A DNA stretch of 64,000 bases from Sympetrum striolatum (taxonomy: Eukaryota > Arthropoda > Insecta > Odonata > Libellulidae), in assembly GCA_947579665.1 (NCBI GenBank), contig OX388349.1, positions 19,066,459 to 19,130,458 on the forward strand, read 5' to 3'. The position numbers and the translations under genes were made by a program. Positions 23,648-34,150 of the stretch are shown one piece after another. The notes beneath the pieces are model-generated. The model did no database searches, had not been told where the DNA came from, and saw only the letters and a program-made list of their open reading frames with translations. Numbering within the stretch: position 1 is the stretch's first letter; each line of letters begins with the position of its first letter.

Positions 23648-23809
23648 GAGGTTTAAAATCTCCAATAGACGTCTTTGTCGGCGATCCTCGTTTCACTCAC
23701 CGGTATTCTTGGAAAATAAGAAAGAACACCGAACATATTGTTTTCTCGGAATACCGATGAGTGAGAAGTGGAACGCCGACAAAGACGGCTATTGGAGATT
23801 TTAAACCTC
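23648..23809. mobile_element. 162-bp MITE with ~62-bp inverted arms, TAA target duplication
   Basis: Both ends start GAGGTTTAAAATCTCCAATAG read inward, continue through CGTCTTTGTCGGCG, and stay similar as far as CGGTATTC, with about six mismatches over 60 positions. TAA flanks both sides (23645-23647 and 23810-23812). A 3-bp TAA/TTA duplication is typical of PIF/Harbinger elements, so it may be a Harbinger-derived MITE. It has no coding capacity. Confidence 0.82.
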
Positions 23810-25318
23810 TAATTTCTTATTAGCAGTGTTCCAAATTTTCTTTTTGTACTGTAATATTTATACTTTATGATTTACTCCGAGTTTTCAGCTTCAATTTTTA
23901 TGAACTCTTTCAAATTAGGTAGTTGGATGATTTGAGAAAATTGCAGTTTTTCAAGGAGGATAAAATTCCTGATACCTTCTCCGGTGAAGTCCCTTCTCTC
24001 TGCCAATTCAAACTGCCTTCCCATTTCGAATATGGTAATGGCTGAGGGAGACGCGGAGGTGGAAAACTCAAGAACAGTCGTATATTACGGAAAAGAGCAA
24101 TAATTCATGGAGAGAAGTAAAAAGTTCTCCAAAAAGTTCGCAAATGCTCTCCGAAAGAGGAAGAGATGACCTGTTTGCGCTGCCGTTTCGCTCGCATAAG
24201 CCAAATAAAGAGGAAAGTTATGGAGGAAAAAACGAAACGCGTTATGTCATAAAAGAATGGGAAAGTACTCTCCGGAGTGTATTTTCGAGATTCGATACTT
24301 TATGAATTTCTTACGGGAATCTTTTTAGGACCACTTTCTTATGAGTCATTGGAACAACAACATTAGTCCTTTACCTGTCGATGAGTATGTCTGAGGACTC
24401 ATCGCCGGGGAGGTTGTCCTTCCATCCACAATCAACTAGCAAAAGGGTTGGAGAGGAAATAAGACTTGTAAGAACTGTCATCCACTCATCGTGGAATATA
24501 TGTATAAATCTAAATAAATAATGTACCTACATTAGTTCAACAATCAATATATATTTTGAATTGAAGGTATTTTACTACATTGTAGCAACTAATAGATATT
24601 GAATTATTGTACTATCAACCTACATTCGACAATAAGTAGCAATTAAATATCGTAGGAGTTACATTGAGAAACGACAATCGACTGCTAGCTTCCATAAAAG
24701 ACCGTTAAAATAGCTATCAATTTGACTATAAGTTGTGGAATCCTTGAAATGCCCAAAGTTTCATTTTAACGTGGATGAAATACATTTAATTTGTTTTAAT
24801 ATATTTAGTCTCAATTTCGTCCGAATAAGTTGTTATATGTTGAATAAATGTAGGTAAACAAGTTTGAGATCAAATTAAGATGAACGACGCATTTTAGTTT
24901 ATCCTATTGGGAATAAAACATGGCGAATTTTTAATTCATCAAGGTTGATAGTGGGATTGTTGTCCATTTAATCAACATATCAAACCCTCCTTATGGTTCT
25001 AAAATTACATTATTTCTAATACATCACATTACTTCTTGTAATCTATCTTCATTCTCTGTTATAATTTGATCATCTGCGAACCCGTTAAAGATAGTAAAGA
25101 GATCCTACAAAAAATTTAATAATTTTATTCAAAATCGAGCTAGAACTAATTGTAAGAACGAGTATGATTACTGTTGCAAATGACACAGTGTAATGCAACA
25201 CACGAATCAGGATAATGTTCTGGCTTCTATGACCAGGTCGTGTGTATTATTGCATTGTCATAATTGCGTGAATAAATCCGTTTTACTCTTTGATTCAGTG
25301 TGGCACATCACCGACTAA
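23810..25318. other. Intergenic DNA, no gene
   Basis: CpG-richer and purine-rich near 24010-24290. A perfect 8-bp stem (CGATGAGT with ACTCATCG, about 24378-24403) stands alone. At about 24806-24836, TTTAGTCTCAATTTCGTCC resembles the end of the hairpin LINE family but too little is left to annotate. Confidence 0.45.
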
Positions 25319-25588
25319 AGGTTTGATAGCAGCGTTACGGCAATGATACAGTCCTTCGGTTGGAATTCGCTACAGATGAGAAGATCTGACTATCGTCGGA
25401 AACTTTTCGAAAAGTTCATTCGTTCAGAATTTATAGACGAAGTAAGTGAAATGTTAGTGCTAGTAAGGAGCGAACGCGATCTCCGAGAGGCATCGACGAA
25501 GCATTATAGGGAAGTAATCGCAAGGACGGATAATTACTTTTGGTCGTTTTTTCCCCAGGCTATTAGAGATGCTAATAGGGATGAATGA
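25319..25588 (+). pseudogene. LINE ORF2 C-terminal fragment (CR1/RTE-type)
   Basis: The frame reads SSVTAMIQSFGWNSLQMRR near its start and RTDNYFWSFFPQAIRDAN at the end, closing with TGA at 25586-25588. SVTxML..LGW..L..RR and RTD.Y..SFFP..IR.WN are the hallmark post-polymerase motifs of many invertebrate LINE reverse transcriptases. The expected tryptophan after AIRD is changed and the middle is shortened, so the copy is dead. A TAA lies in frame just upstream (about 25314), so the 5' part is lost or shifted. The following sequence is the matching LINE 3' UTR. Confidence 0.8.
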
Positions 25589-25750
25589 ATAATGGTGGTG
25601 TATTACACCCCCTGTCATACGCCTCTGGTGGCTCGCGAGGTACACTCCTGGCCAAAATTAACGCAGCACCGGCCGTAAGGATCGCTAGGGAGGTGCTGCG
25701 TTAATTTTGGCGTGGAGTGTACATATCTAAATCTAAAATCTAAATCTAAG
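25589..25750 (+). mobile_element. LINE 3' UTR split by a Tc1-type MITE
   Basis: GTATTACACCCCCTGTCATA, then CGCC, GGTGGCTCGCGAGGTA, then the 77-bp MITE, then a degenerate ATCTAA-repeat tail (25725-25750). Related, uninterrupted 3' UTR pieces occur on the minus strand at 39930-39996 and 61208-61270, with the same CACCCCCTGCCA and TGTA-rich tail. Confidence 0.7.
25643..25719. mobile_element. 77-bp Tc1-type MITE nested in a LINE 3' UTR
   Basis: The ends are CACTCCTGGCCAAAATTAAC on the left and, inverted, CACTCCACGCCAAAATTAAC on the right. They continue to GCAGCACC, so the arms are about 29 bases with two mismatches. TA flanks both sides (25641-25642 and 25720-25721). TACACTC-TGGCCAAAA is a familiar Tc1-family terminus. 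The loop is only about 20 bases, so it is an extreme internal deletion. Confidence 0.85.
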
Positions 25751-25919
25751 GCAAAAGATACCAATATTTGACGAATGACAAGTAATGAGATGTTGCATGA
25801 GGAACAGCAGCGACACGGCGTGGAAAAGAACCGAATGAATGACACCAAGAACATTCTGGAATCGGAAATTAAATCGAAAATTAGGTCAGCCGATTTTTCA
25901 TGGATATCCATTGTCAAAA

Positions 25920-26480
25920 CAAAGTCGGAAAACGCTTTGAGTGATTATTGGCATTAGCCGAGTTTCGCGAGACAATTTCGCGTCATAAATGAAACAGATT
26001 TACATTTTCCGCGTCGACGGCCGCCATAATATCGTGCTTTATGGGTATTTACATGCGCGAGGCCATCATAATACCGGAAAAATTGATATATCGACTGAGT
26101 ATGAATACTTGTCGGCGGTGCATTTTGCTTTTATCGCTCAACTAAAAGCTGAAATGAAAGCAATTAGATAATGGACGGCTACATTTGATTATCTCCCTTG
26201 TTTAAAGTTAAAATGCCTTTCACGTGACGCAAATTTCCCATTTAGATGAATGACCATAATTCAATACTCCTGCCATTCTCATGCTTTATTTTTCGCTCAT
26301 ATTTACTGCATTAATCCTGATCCCGATGATAATTCATGCGTGCCGACGTATTTTTACCGTTTTAATTGCTCCGAAATTAATTTTTGTGGTACTCTGTTCT
26401 CATCCAATCCAGACATTGACAATGCAGAGTGGCGAAAATGTTAGAGACACTTATTCATTGAATCAAAATTAATATACAGA
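25920..26480. promoter_or_regulatory. Candidate regulatory islet, CpG-rich with Hox-like cores
   Basis: This is the strongest CpG cluster in the window (GCGAGACAATTTCGCG, CCGCGTCGACGGCCGCC and others between 25960 and 26140). It is interleaved with CCATAAT, TTTATGGG and ATAAATGA words like those bound by Hox-type proteins. Frames of 60-64 codons are unrecognised. It is a candidate conserved element from composition alone. Confidence 0.22.
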
Positions 26481-28811
26481 TCGGCTTATTTTATGCTCGT
26501 CATGGATTATCTTATTGTGCGTCCTAATTCTACAGCCTAATGAAATCATTTGAAAGCCATATCATCGTATTTTTTCACATTTTAGATTGTTATTTCGGAG
26601 TTAGGTGGCCTTTATTTGAAATAATGGAATATCTTAGATATATCTAGCCAACTGTTAGGGAACGTAGTCAGCTGGAATCAGAGAATCAATTACCGAGAAT
26701 CTCTATAGTATTATACATGAAACAAATTCAACGTGGTTTCATGAAGATAGTTGTTAGAACAGTAAGTTAAGAACATTAGTTTGCTTGAACACAAAATTTG
26801 TTCATGCAAGTATCTATCGTATTAGATAGCATATGTATCGTTTTTTGAGGGCATAGGAATACATGTTTTCACGTACTTTATCTCAGTTTTGCCATACCTG
26901 TGATAATCTGAAAGCCAATAGGGGATAAGAAACTCCTTATCGAATTCTACTCGTATTAAAAACATCACCCATGCTGCCATTCACTTCTCTTACGTGAAAA
27001 CTTTCCACTCACGTCATTTTGACTTAGTCAGGGAAGATACCTCACTCCTGATCTTGCCTACCTCATTACTTCCCCCAAGCTAATGGCGGAGGAAATGTAG
27101 TTTCTTGCAGCCTCCGGATTGCGGACCTTGCTAACACTCTCTTTAACAGACCTCTCAGTACGTTTTTCATTTTGCCACAGTTAGTTCAAAATACATAGCA
27201 TTCATGTAGAGGTTAAACCCTTTTTCGGTCATATTTGAGAATTAATAATCCCATTTTACAATTAGACTATCACAAAAATTAGTTGGATATACGATGGAGG
27301 AGTTCAGAACTCTTTATTGATATTTCCATTTAATATTTTATCAAAAAACACTAGACATATTCAAAACTAATGGTAATCAAATCAAAACTAACCGATAAAT
27401 TAGTCTGAATATTTCTGTGATAAATTTCAAGGCGATATTCATAACATATTCTACTTATCCACATTTTATATATGTATAAAGATATTTTCAATGAATAAAA
27501 CTGAAGGATAATAAATGGATTGGATAAAAGAGATTTTAGCTTGCAAGAACGAATAAAGAAACATAAAAAAAATGTAGGATACAATAGTCGTGCAGCCATC
27601 GCAAGATGATGGCACTCTCTCAGAAATGGGCTACTAATAGATGACATACAGGAGTAGGGCAAACGATGTTTTCAAGTGTCAGGAGCAAAGAAAGAAGAAA
27701 ATCGGCTTTTTTAATGGGCGCTGGTGTAACCCTGGCGCGGATGGGAAAGATTCTGGACCGTTGATGCTCATTTGTAAAAACAATTGAAGGAGAAGGAGCG
27801 GCAATTCGATTGCTCCTTTCCAAAGCACCCTCCGCAGCCCAATGCTGCCGTATGGTCATAATGGGTTTGTCTCTTCTGATTCCATTAAAGAAATAGGGCA
27901 GTGCTACAGAATGTCGGGGATGTCGCACAACCAGTTCAATAGCGAATGCTGCAAAAGTTATTACTAGGGTTAAAAGTAGGATTAAGGGAAAAATTAAAGG
28001 GATTATCGGGGATTAACGGTTTATTTTTCAAGACTAAGGAGGAGTTGAAATGCATTATAGCTGATTTAGAAAGAATTCTCGAATTAGCGAATCCTTCTTG
28101 AATTTTTGCGTATGTATATCATATTGATTTTTCAAAGAATCCAAAGGATCTCGATAAATTCTATTGGCAGTAGTTAATCACGGCAATGAAAAAATTTGGA
28201 AATATTTCGGCTCAAATATAAAATTAGTTGCTGATGGTGAATCAGTGTTAGCATAGTAAGAAGGAAAGGGCTGTCCTCAATCTCCAGCATTTTTAAAATA
28301 TGTATGCAGAGGAAATGGTGGAGGAAGCTTGAAAAAAATTAAGTGGTTGAATGAGTGAAATTTGGCGCGGATGTGGTAATTTGTGTAAGATATTCATAAC
28401 TACCATATTGGATTCCTGCAAGGATTTTGAAATAAGTTTTATGCGCTTACAAAATAATAAAGAAAAATCAAAAAATCATTATTAGAAAAACTGTAAAAGA
28501 AAAGAGATTTTAAATTTAATACCATTCTCCGAGCGACAATGAACGTCTTAGGGAAATTTTTTCTCCCTTTATTTGACATGTATTCTCTAAAAGGCTTCTC
28601 TATAGGCCAGCGATAACTATTTCCTCGATTTGCGATTTTTTTCCTTTGTTCTACGTACTTGGATAATGGTTATGGATTCATACGATGAATACTTTGTTTG
28701 GTGTTCTCGTAGGTACAGGTGCAAGCAAATTCCCTTGTGACCAAAACGATACGAATACACTTATTATTCAAAATTAAAGGCACAGCAATTTTCCACATGG
28801 ATTGTAATTTA
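26481..28811. other. Intergenic DNA, no gene; GC-richer patch 27.7-27.92 kb
   Basis: At 27038-27070, ACCTCACTCCTGATCTTGCC matches the dispersed MITE family end. The 103- and 102-codon minus frames at 27351-27928 have no recognisable domain. Nothing else stands out. Confidence 0.45.
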
Positions 28812-28844
28812 CGGCCGGTTTCGTATGCGTACTTACATCTTCAG
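28812..28844 (-). ncRNA. Hammerhead-core-like motif, retroelement-associated
   Basis: The minus strand reads CCTGAAGATG, a short stem-like spacer, then GAAACCGGCCG. CTGANGA ... GAAA is the conserved core of hammerhead ribozymes, and such motifs with GAAAC(C/G)GTCGG-like ends occur in Penelope-like and other retroelements. I could not close stems I and III by eye, so catalytic ability is unproven. Flanking purine-rich DNA (28860-28920) resembles that beside the motif at 49130. Confidence 0.35.
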
Positions 28845-31582
28845 GTACAGAAGTAAACATATGACGAAATGTATATAATGGAAATGTAGAGGGGATGAAA
28901 GAGGAGGGAAGTAGAGGGTGGATCATAGAAATAACTTGCTAGTTAGGGAGAGTGGGAGTTTAGTAACATTACTCGGTAGAGAAAAATTATTCAGTATCTT
29001 TTAATTCTGATATGTCTTTCCATGAATTCACCCCTTCGAATATCGATTTCATACTTACTCTTGTTTGCGCCTATTCTATACTCTATGCTCTTTAATTTAC
29101 TATCTTCTATACTCTATACTCTACGGTAACTTGGCAATGATAATTTGTTTTCTGTAGGACACGGGTACTAGTTGGAAATTCCATTTCGTCAAACAAACAA
29201 GACTTCCGAACGAATTATCTTCGTTAGCAGAGGCATCACCGTGTTCTGATTTCTACCTGGCTTTCTTCATCTCAATATATTCCGTGATAATCCTTAGAAT
29301 TGATATTTCGATGAATTCTAAAGTACTTTGGGTACTAACTCACCGGTGCAGTCCATATACTTATACCTCCGTGAATCCTTATTTGTGAACTCCGACTAGG
29401 ACGCACTCTGACGACATCTTAGCGAAATGGATTTCGCCGTCAGCTGCGTGAGCCATCGAAGCAGAAGACTCATTTACGCCGCTGCAGACCTCCTAATTGC
29501 ACGGCCATTGCATCTTCTTTATTCGCTCCCTTCTGCAGCTAAGTGCACCGGGGCAGATGGCGGTGGGCGCTTGTGATGAATGCTCCTCTCTGAAGACGCA
29601 TTCGGTACCCTAAAAAAGAGGGCAAAGCCGGCTTCAGAAGGCGATGTTATCTTATCTTGATAGTGAAGTCTCCAACGTTTCTGCGTCGATAAACTTCACT
29701 TACGATATTAATGAAATCATCATATGTTTTCTTTGTAATCTCCCCATATTTAATCACCCTATATATGAGGCGAGCTTTATTAAAAAACGAGGTATACATT
29801 TTCGTCTAAATTGAATCTTTTAAGCATATATCTGTTCTGGAAGATAACCCCAAAACTATCAACGGTCTATGAATTTAGTTTAGGTCATAGATCATCATCT
29901 GGATAGTAATACTGTATGAAATATATAAATTTATGTCTTATTCGTAATTTTTGTCGTGAATTAATTTCATCTTCTTGAATCTTGCCTCGTGTGATTGCTG
30001 CGAAGATTCTCAATGATTATTTTTGTATTTTTCTTATAAGACGAACCCGGATTCTGTTGGAATTTCTTCGTGGTTCAACTATCGTTTTATCTGCGGAAAT
30101 ATAGGGTATATAGAAGTCAACTGTGGTGATGATTAACATAAAATATTAAGAAATTAAAAGTAATAATGGATTTAATTGAAACTTTTTAAGTATGTTTTTG
30201 CAACTTGAATTTTGAATTATCCATTCGTGGAAGTTCTGTATGAGCTAAGATATCTATAAATAGCACCGTATAAATATATTCTATAAATAGCTTCGTTTGG
30301 CCAATCTGTTTCAGTGTGTCTGTATTACAGAAAGGTAGGCTGAAAGTAAATTACAAAGACAACGTTCGTTTTCAATGAATCACTAGAAAAATTTCCCTCA
30401 TTCGGCCGAATCCCCCAAGGCTTTCCATTGGCTCCCTCTTAGATGAGATTCAATAGAAATTTCATTTCCATGAAACTCCAACTAAATAATAAATTAAGGT
30501 CTCGAACTTTTGAAACGGATGCTTTTTTCCTTTTTGCTCCTCTATGAAAACGCTTCCGAAGCAGATGGTATTTAACTTTCTGCGAAAGACCCACAATTTA
30601 TGGGCCTTTCTAATTTGCTTTGAGCGGATTGTTTGACAATAAAATAATGTTCGACTTTTGTTACACCGGAACACAAATAAGGAAATATGATTCTACAGAT
30701 GCTCCAAACCTTTCTCTATATATTAAGAGCAGAGAAGCTACTTTAACTCACGAACCCATACAATCATAAGAGAAGCGATTCAAGAAATTGTGACTATTCA
30801 CGGAAATATTGGATTCTTCTTGAGTGCTGGAATTTATTTCCAAAGGCTAGACTTTTTGTGAATACATAAAAATTTCTTCCATTTTCTTTAAAGTAATTTT
30901 TCGAATTTTGAGAGGAAAGTGTGCTTTATTTTATTTTGCAAATGAATCTTGACTAGAGCATAAAATGTTTTTATATAACGAGTTAATTCAATCGAGTCAC
31001 AAAAGTTGTAAGGATTTCTTGTTATTTTATCATGTTTCAAGGCGAAACGCTTCTTTTAGGGTACGAAAGAACCCTGTCTGAAAAGGAAATAAAATTTAGA
31101 CTTTGTGTCAACTTGGTGAGGCAATAAAAGCCAATACTTCTCAGGAAATGTATACTCTTCAGAAACAGGGATACGTTTGAAAATAAATTAAAAATAAAAC
31201 AAATTCTAATTACGTGTTTATTGTTATTGGTTATTATTAGATCTTTGATAGAGAGAGACTTAGCCACTGTTAGACCTTTCACCAGTCCATTTACGTCTTG
31301 ATTGTATTTACTGTTCTGTAAGGATAACATAAAGAAAGCTTTCGGTTTATGTTGGAAGATCTCATTAGCATAAGGACGATTGAGGAAAGAGAAAGCGGGA
31401 AAACAGCCAAAAAGGATAAACGAAAAGGAGAAAATCTGATCTGATTTACGGTTTATGGAAGCACATTGAAAGTGATCCAACGGTGTACTCTGGAGGTAAC
31501 TTATAGTGAAAAAGAGCTTCTGTCTTTCACTACAAGTTTTTATACATTCTATAATATATTCTTAATTATTATTAAAGATTAT
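28845..31582. other. Intergenic DNA, no gene
   Basis: TATACTCTA-type irregular repeats at 29060-29125. A CpG-richer patch lies at 29400-29640. A 147-codon minus frame (31037-31480) is hydrophobic, unrecognised and in AT-rich DNA; probably chance. Confidence 0.45.
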
Positions 31583-31778
31583 TATTAGAAGTCTTAAATT
31601 CTATTATTATCTTGACAAAATGAAAATAAAGGCAAAATAGAGCAAAAAATTAAAATGTCGCTAAAATTATCGGTTTTCGTTGCTTTTTTCGATATTATCT
31701 TGACAAAATGACGAAAATAAAGGCAAATCGGGGAAAAAAAATTAAAATTTCAGCAAAGAAGATTAAAGACTTCTAATA
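31583..31778. mobile_element. Small MITE with 13-bp perfect ends and internal duplication
   Basis: TATTAGAAGTCTT (31583-31595) is exactly inverted at 31766-31778. Inside, a block of about 65 bases starting ATTATCTTGACAAAATGA and including AAATAAAGGCAAA is present twice (from about 31606 and 31693; period about 88). If TA is the target duplication, the element proper starts at GAAGTCTT. No coding capacity. Confidence 0.55.
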
Positions 31779-32974
31779 TGTGAAAAAATGGGACCTCGTT
31801 TCATTTCTATTATTCTTCCGTACATTCTTATTCTTGGATATGTCTTTTCTTCTCATATATCTATACACCTTTACATCCATTCCCATATGATGTCACATTT
31901 GTCTTCACACATAAACGACATCATTATGTATTACGTACAGCTCTGACGGCGGCTTCTGAGTCGTTGGTTTCCCAAAAACTCACTCGGCTGACGACTGCAG
32001 TTGATTTTACAATTTTTTTAACTCTCCGGTTGTAAGTGATTTAATTGTAATTTTTAGTAACCAATGATTATAATTATTAATATTAAGGAACTACTACGCT
32101 TTATACATAATTGTAGAGCGTTATTTTTTGGATTGATCGTGTTTTATTTTCCTTTTTTTTTAGTTCAGTCATATTTTTCATCACAAGTGTATGTATCTAC
32201 TTACTGTATTCTCTGAATTTAATTTTTATTAACTTTCATTATTTGTCTTGATAATATGTCTCTAACACTTGTAATTTTCCAGGTTATATGTACAGCTAGC
32301 AGCATAAAAAAGTTACCACCTAAGATGCAACCAGTATAACTCGAGAAGGGCGAGTCTTTCAGATTCTCTGTTTTGAGCGCGCTTTTCGTCTTCCTCTTTA
32401 TGCCTGGCACGTTTTGAAGGCTTTTGTGACGATATATATTTTATAAATAATTGCTGAAAGTCATTGCTTTTGCTGCGGTAGAAGCAGAATTGTATTATGA
32501 AAGAATTAAATTCGTATTTCGTTAAATCGGCTCGAATCTCAAGCGTAATTCGCTCTTCTTCATAAAATATTGGTCATGAATTACTTTGACTGCTCATATC
32601 TCCTCCTAACATAATATTTTCCATCAATGCAGATTTAGAATGAAATTGGTTATTTCAGTTAATGCTCCACATGCCCGCAGGATGAACGTTTTCGTAAAGA
32701 TTATGATACGATAATTAAGAGAATATGAACTACTGTAAATTAGGTCAACGGAAGAAGGGGAAATTAAAAAAATGTAATAAGAATAAAAATGGAGTAATAA
32801 TGAAACAATACCTGCGATTAAAAATAATGATATGTGATAGTGGAATTCAAATAGGAAATAAGTTGCTAGTTTTCATTGAAAACGAATTTGTGAAAGTCGC
32901 CACGTTGTTTGGACGCCATTTACATTTGCAGGGAATTTTGATTTAAATAATTTAAATAGTAGCACACTTTATAC
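31779..32974. other. Intergenic DNA, nothing recognised
   Basis: AT-rich; frames up to 73 codons, unrecognised. Confidence 0.5.
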
Positions 32975-34150
32975 TTTACGAGTAAAATGTTGCTTGCATA
33001 CTGCAAGCAGATCGGCAATACTAATTTCATATCGGCATCACATCGGGACGGTCCTCATAAGAAAAAAAAAGGATTTAATTTTTTCTTAAATTTGCTGAAA
33101 TTTCATCGTCTGGCATCGAACCTGGGTCTAACTGGTAAAACTACAATGAAACACAATAAAAGATCACCATCTCTAACTATGTGTGAAAATTCAAGCAGAA
33201 ATATTGGCTACAACTGCCTCAAAAGACGCTCTAATGTTGACGAATGTAAATGGCTCTCGGGACTCGAACCAAGGACGATCTTGGAAATAAAAAATATGTT
33301 TCTGAAAGGTATTAATCATTTCAATCTATATGCCAAATTTCAAGTTTCTATATTATTGGGAAAGGTTTCAAAATAATTCCTAAAAATCGGATCAACTTCT
33401 GATTGCAGAGACGCCTGGTGTCGAACCCAGGACATATTGGAAGCTGTGAATGCAAAGTATGATTTTTAAGGACTTGATCTTCTTTCGTACAAAGTTTGAA
33501 GTCGATATCATGCCGGGAAGTACCTAAAATTTGTTTACGTTATCTCCATAAGAAATGCATTGAGGAATGTAAATGGCCCTCTGGGATCGAACCAAGGACC
33601 ATCAGTGAAAAGATAAAATTAGATTATGACATTTATTCGTAATTCCTATCCACGCGCCGAGTTTCAAGTTTCCATGTCATCGGGAAAGGGTCCAAAAAAA
33701 ATCTTAAAAATCTCCGCAATGCATTTTAAACGGCCGATTTTTGTCCCGACCTAGCATCGAACCATGGACAATATTTAAAAATGTCTTTATGATTTTCGTT
33801 GGATATGCATGGCTTCTAGCGATCCCTCGATTTTCATTTCTCTCCTTTTCCGGGAAGTGCCTCAAAACATTTTTCGAAAATCCCCATAATGTATCCTTAT
33901 GGAGAAAATCGGGACTTTGGGGCCTTCTGGTATCGAACCCATGACACTGAGGTTTAAAATCGCCATCGGGCTGCGAAAATCATTATCGTTGAGAATAGGG
34001 TCATGTTGTCGCGTATTTCGTCATGTAAATCACAGCTAAGGAATATATCAAATAATTATTGTCTATACAGAGTTATATTCTTGAAGGATACTCAGCCGAG
34101 GGCTCCGATCGTTTAGGACTTACTACTATCGAACCTGTAGTCTTTTAACA
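32975..34150. repeat. Degenerate tandem array, ~150-200 bp units each with a B-box-like core
   Basis: At least seven units can be lined up by the recurring word ATCGAACC(C/A)AGGAC at 33113, 33261, 33419, 33584, 33755, 33930 and 34127 (spacing 148 to 197 bases, growing rightward). Shared landmarks inside units are TTTCAAGTTTC-AT--C-TCGGGAAAG, then CCTAAAAA-TCTTAAAAATC, then CCATAATGCAT, then GAATGTAAATGGCCCTCTGG just before the core. A partial unit precedes at 32975-33112. On the minus strand the core reads GGTTCGAnnCC, the Pol III B-box consensus, in most units. I see no matching A-box. Frames of 129 and 67 codons crossing the array are not conserved from unit to unit. Confidence 0.8.

Noticed and set aside
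24378..24403. Hammerhead-like GATGAGT...ACTCATC
   Set aside because: It is a simple 8-bp hairpin; the GAAA core half is missing.
25615..25917. 100-codon minus-strand frame
   Set aside because: It runs across the 77-bp Tc1-type MITE and LINE tail, so it is composed of repeat sequence.
31037..31480. 147-codon open frame on the minus strand
   Set aside because: Hydrophobic, low-complexity translation from AT-rich DNA with no domain; overlaps nothing supportive.
32987..33376. 129-codon frame inside the tandem array
   Set aside because: It is not preserved from one repeat unit to the next, as would be expected if the array coded for a repetitive protein.
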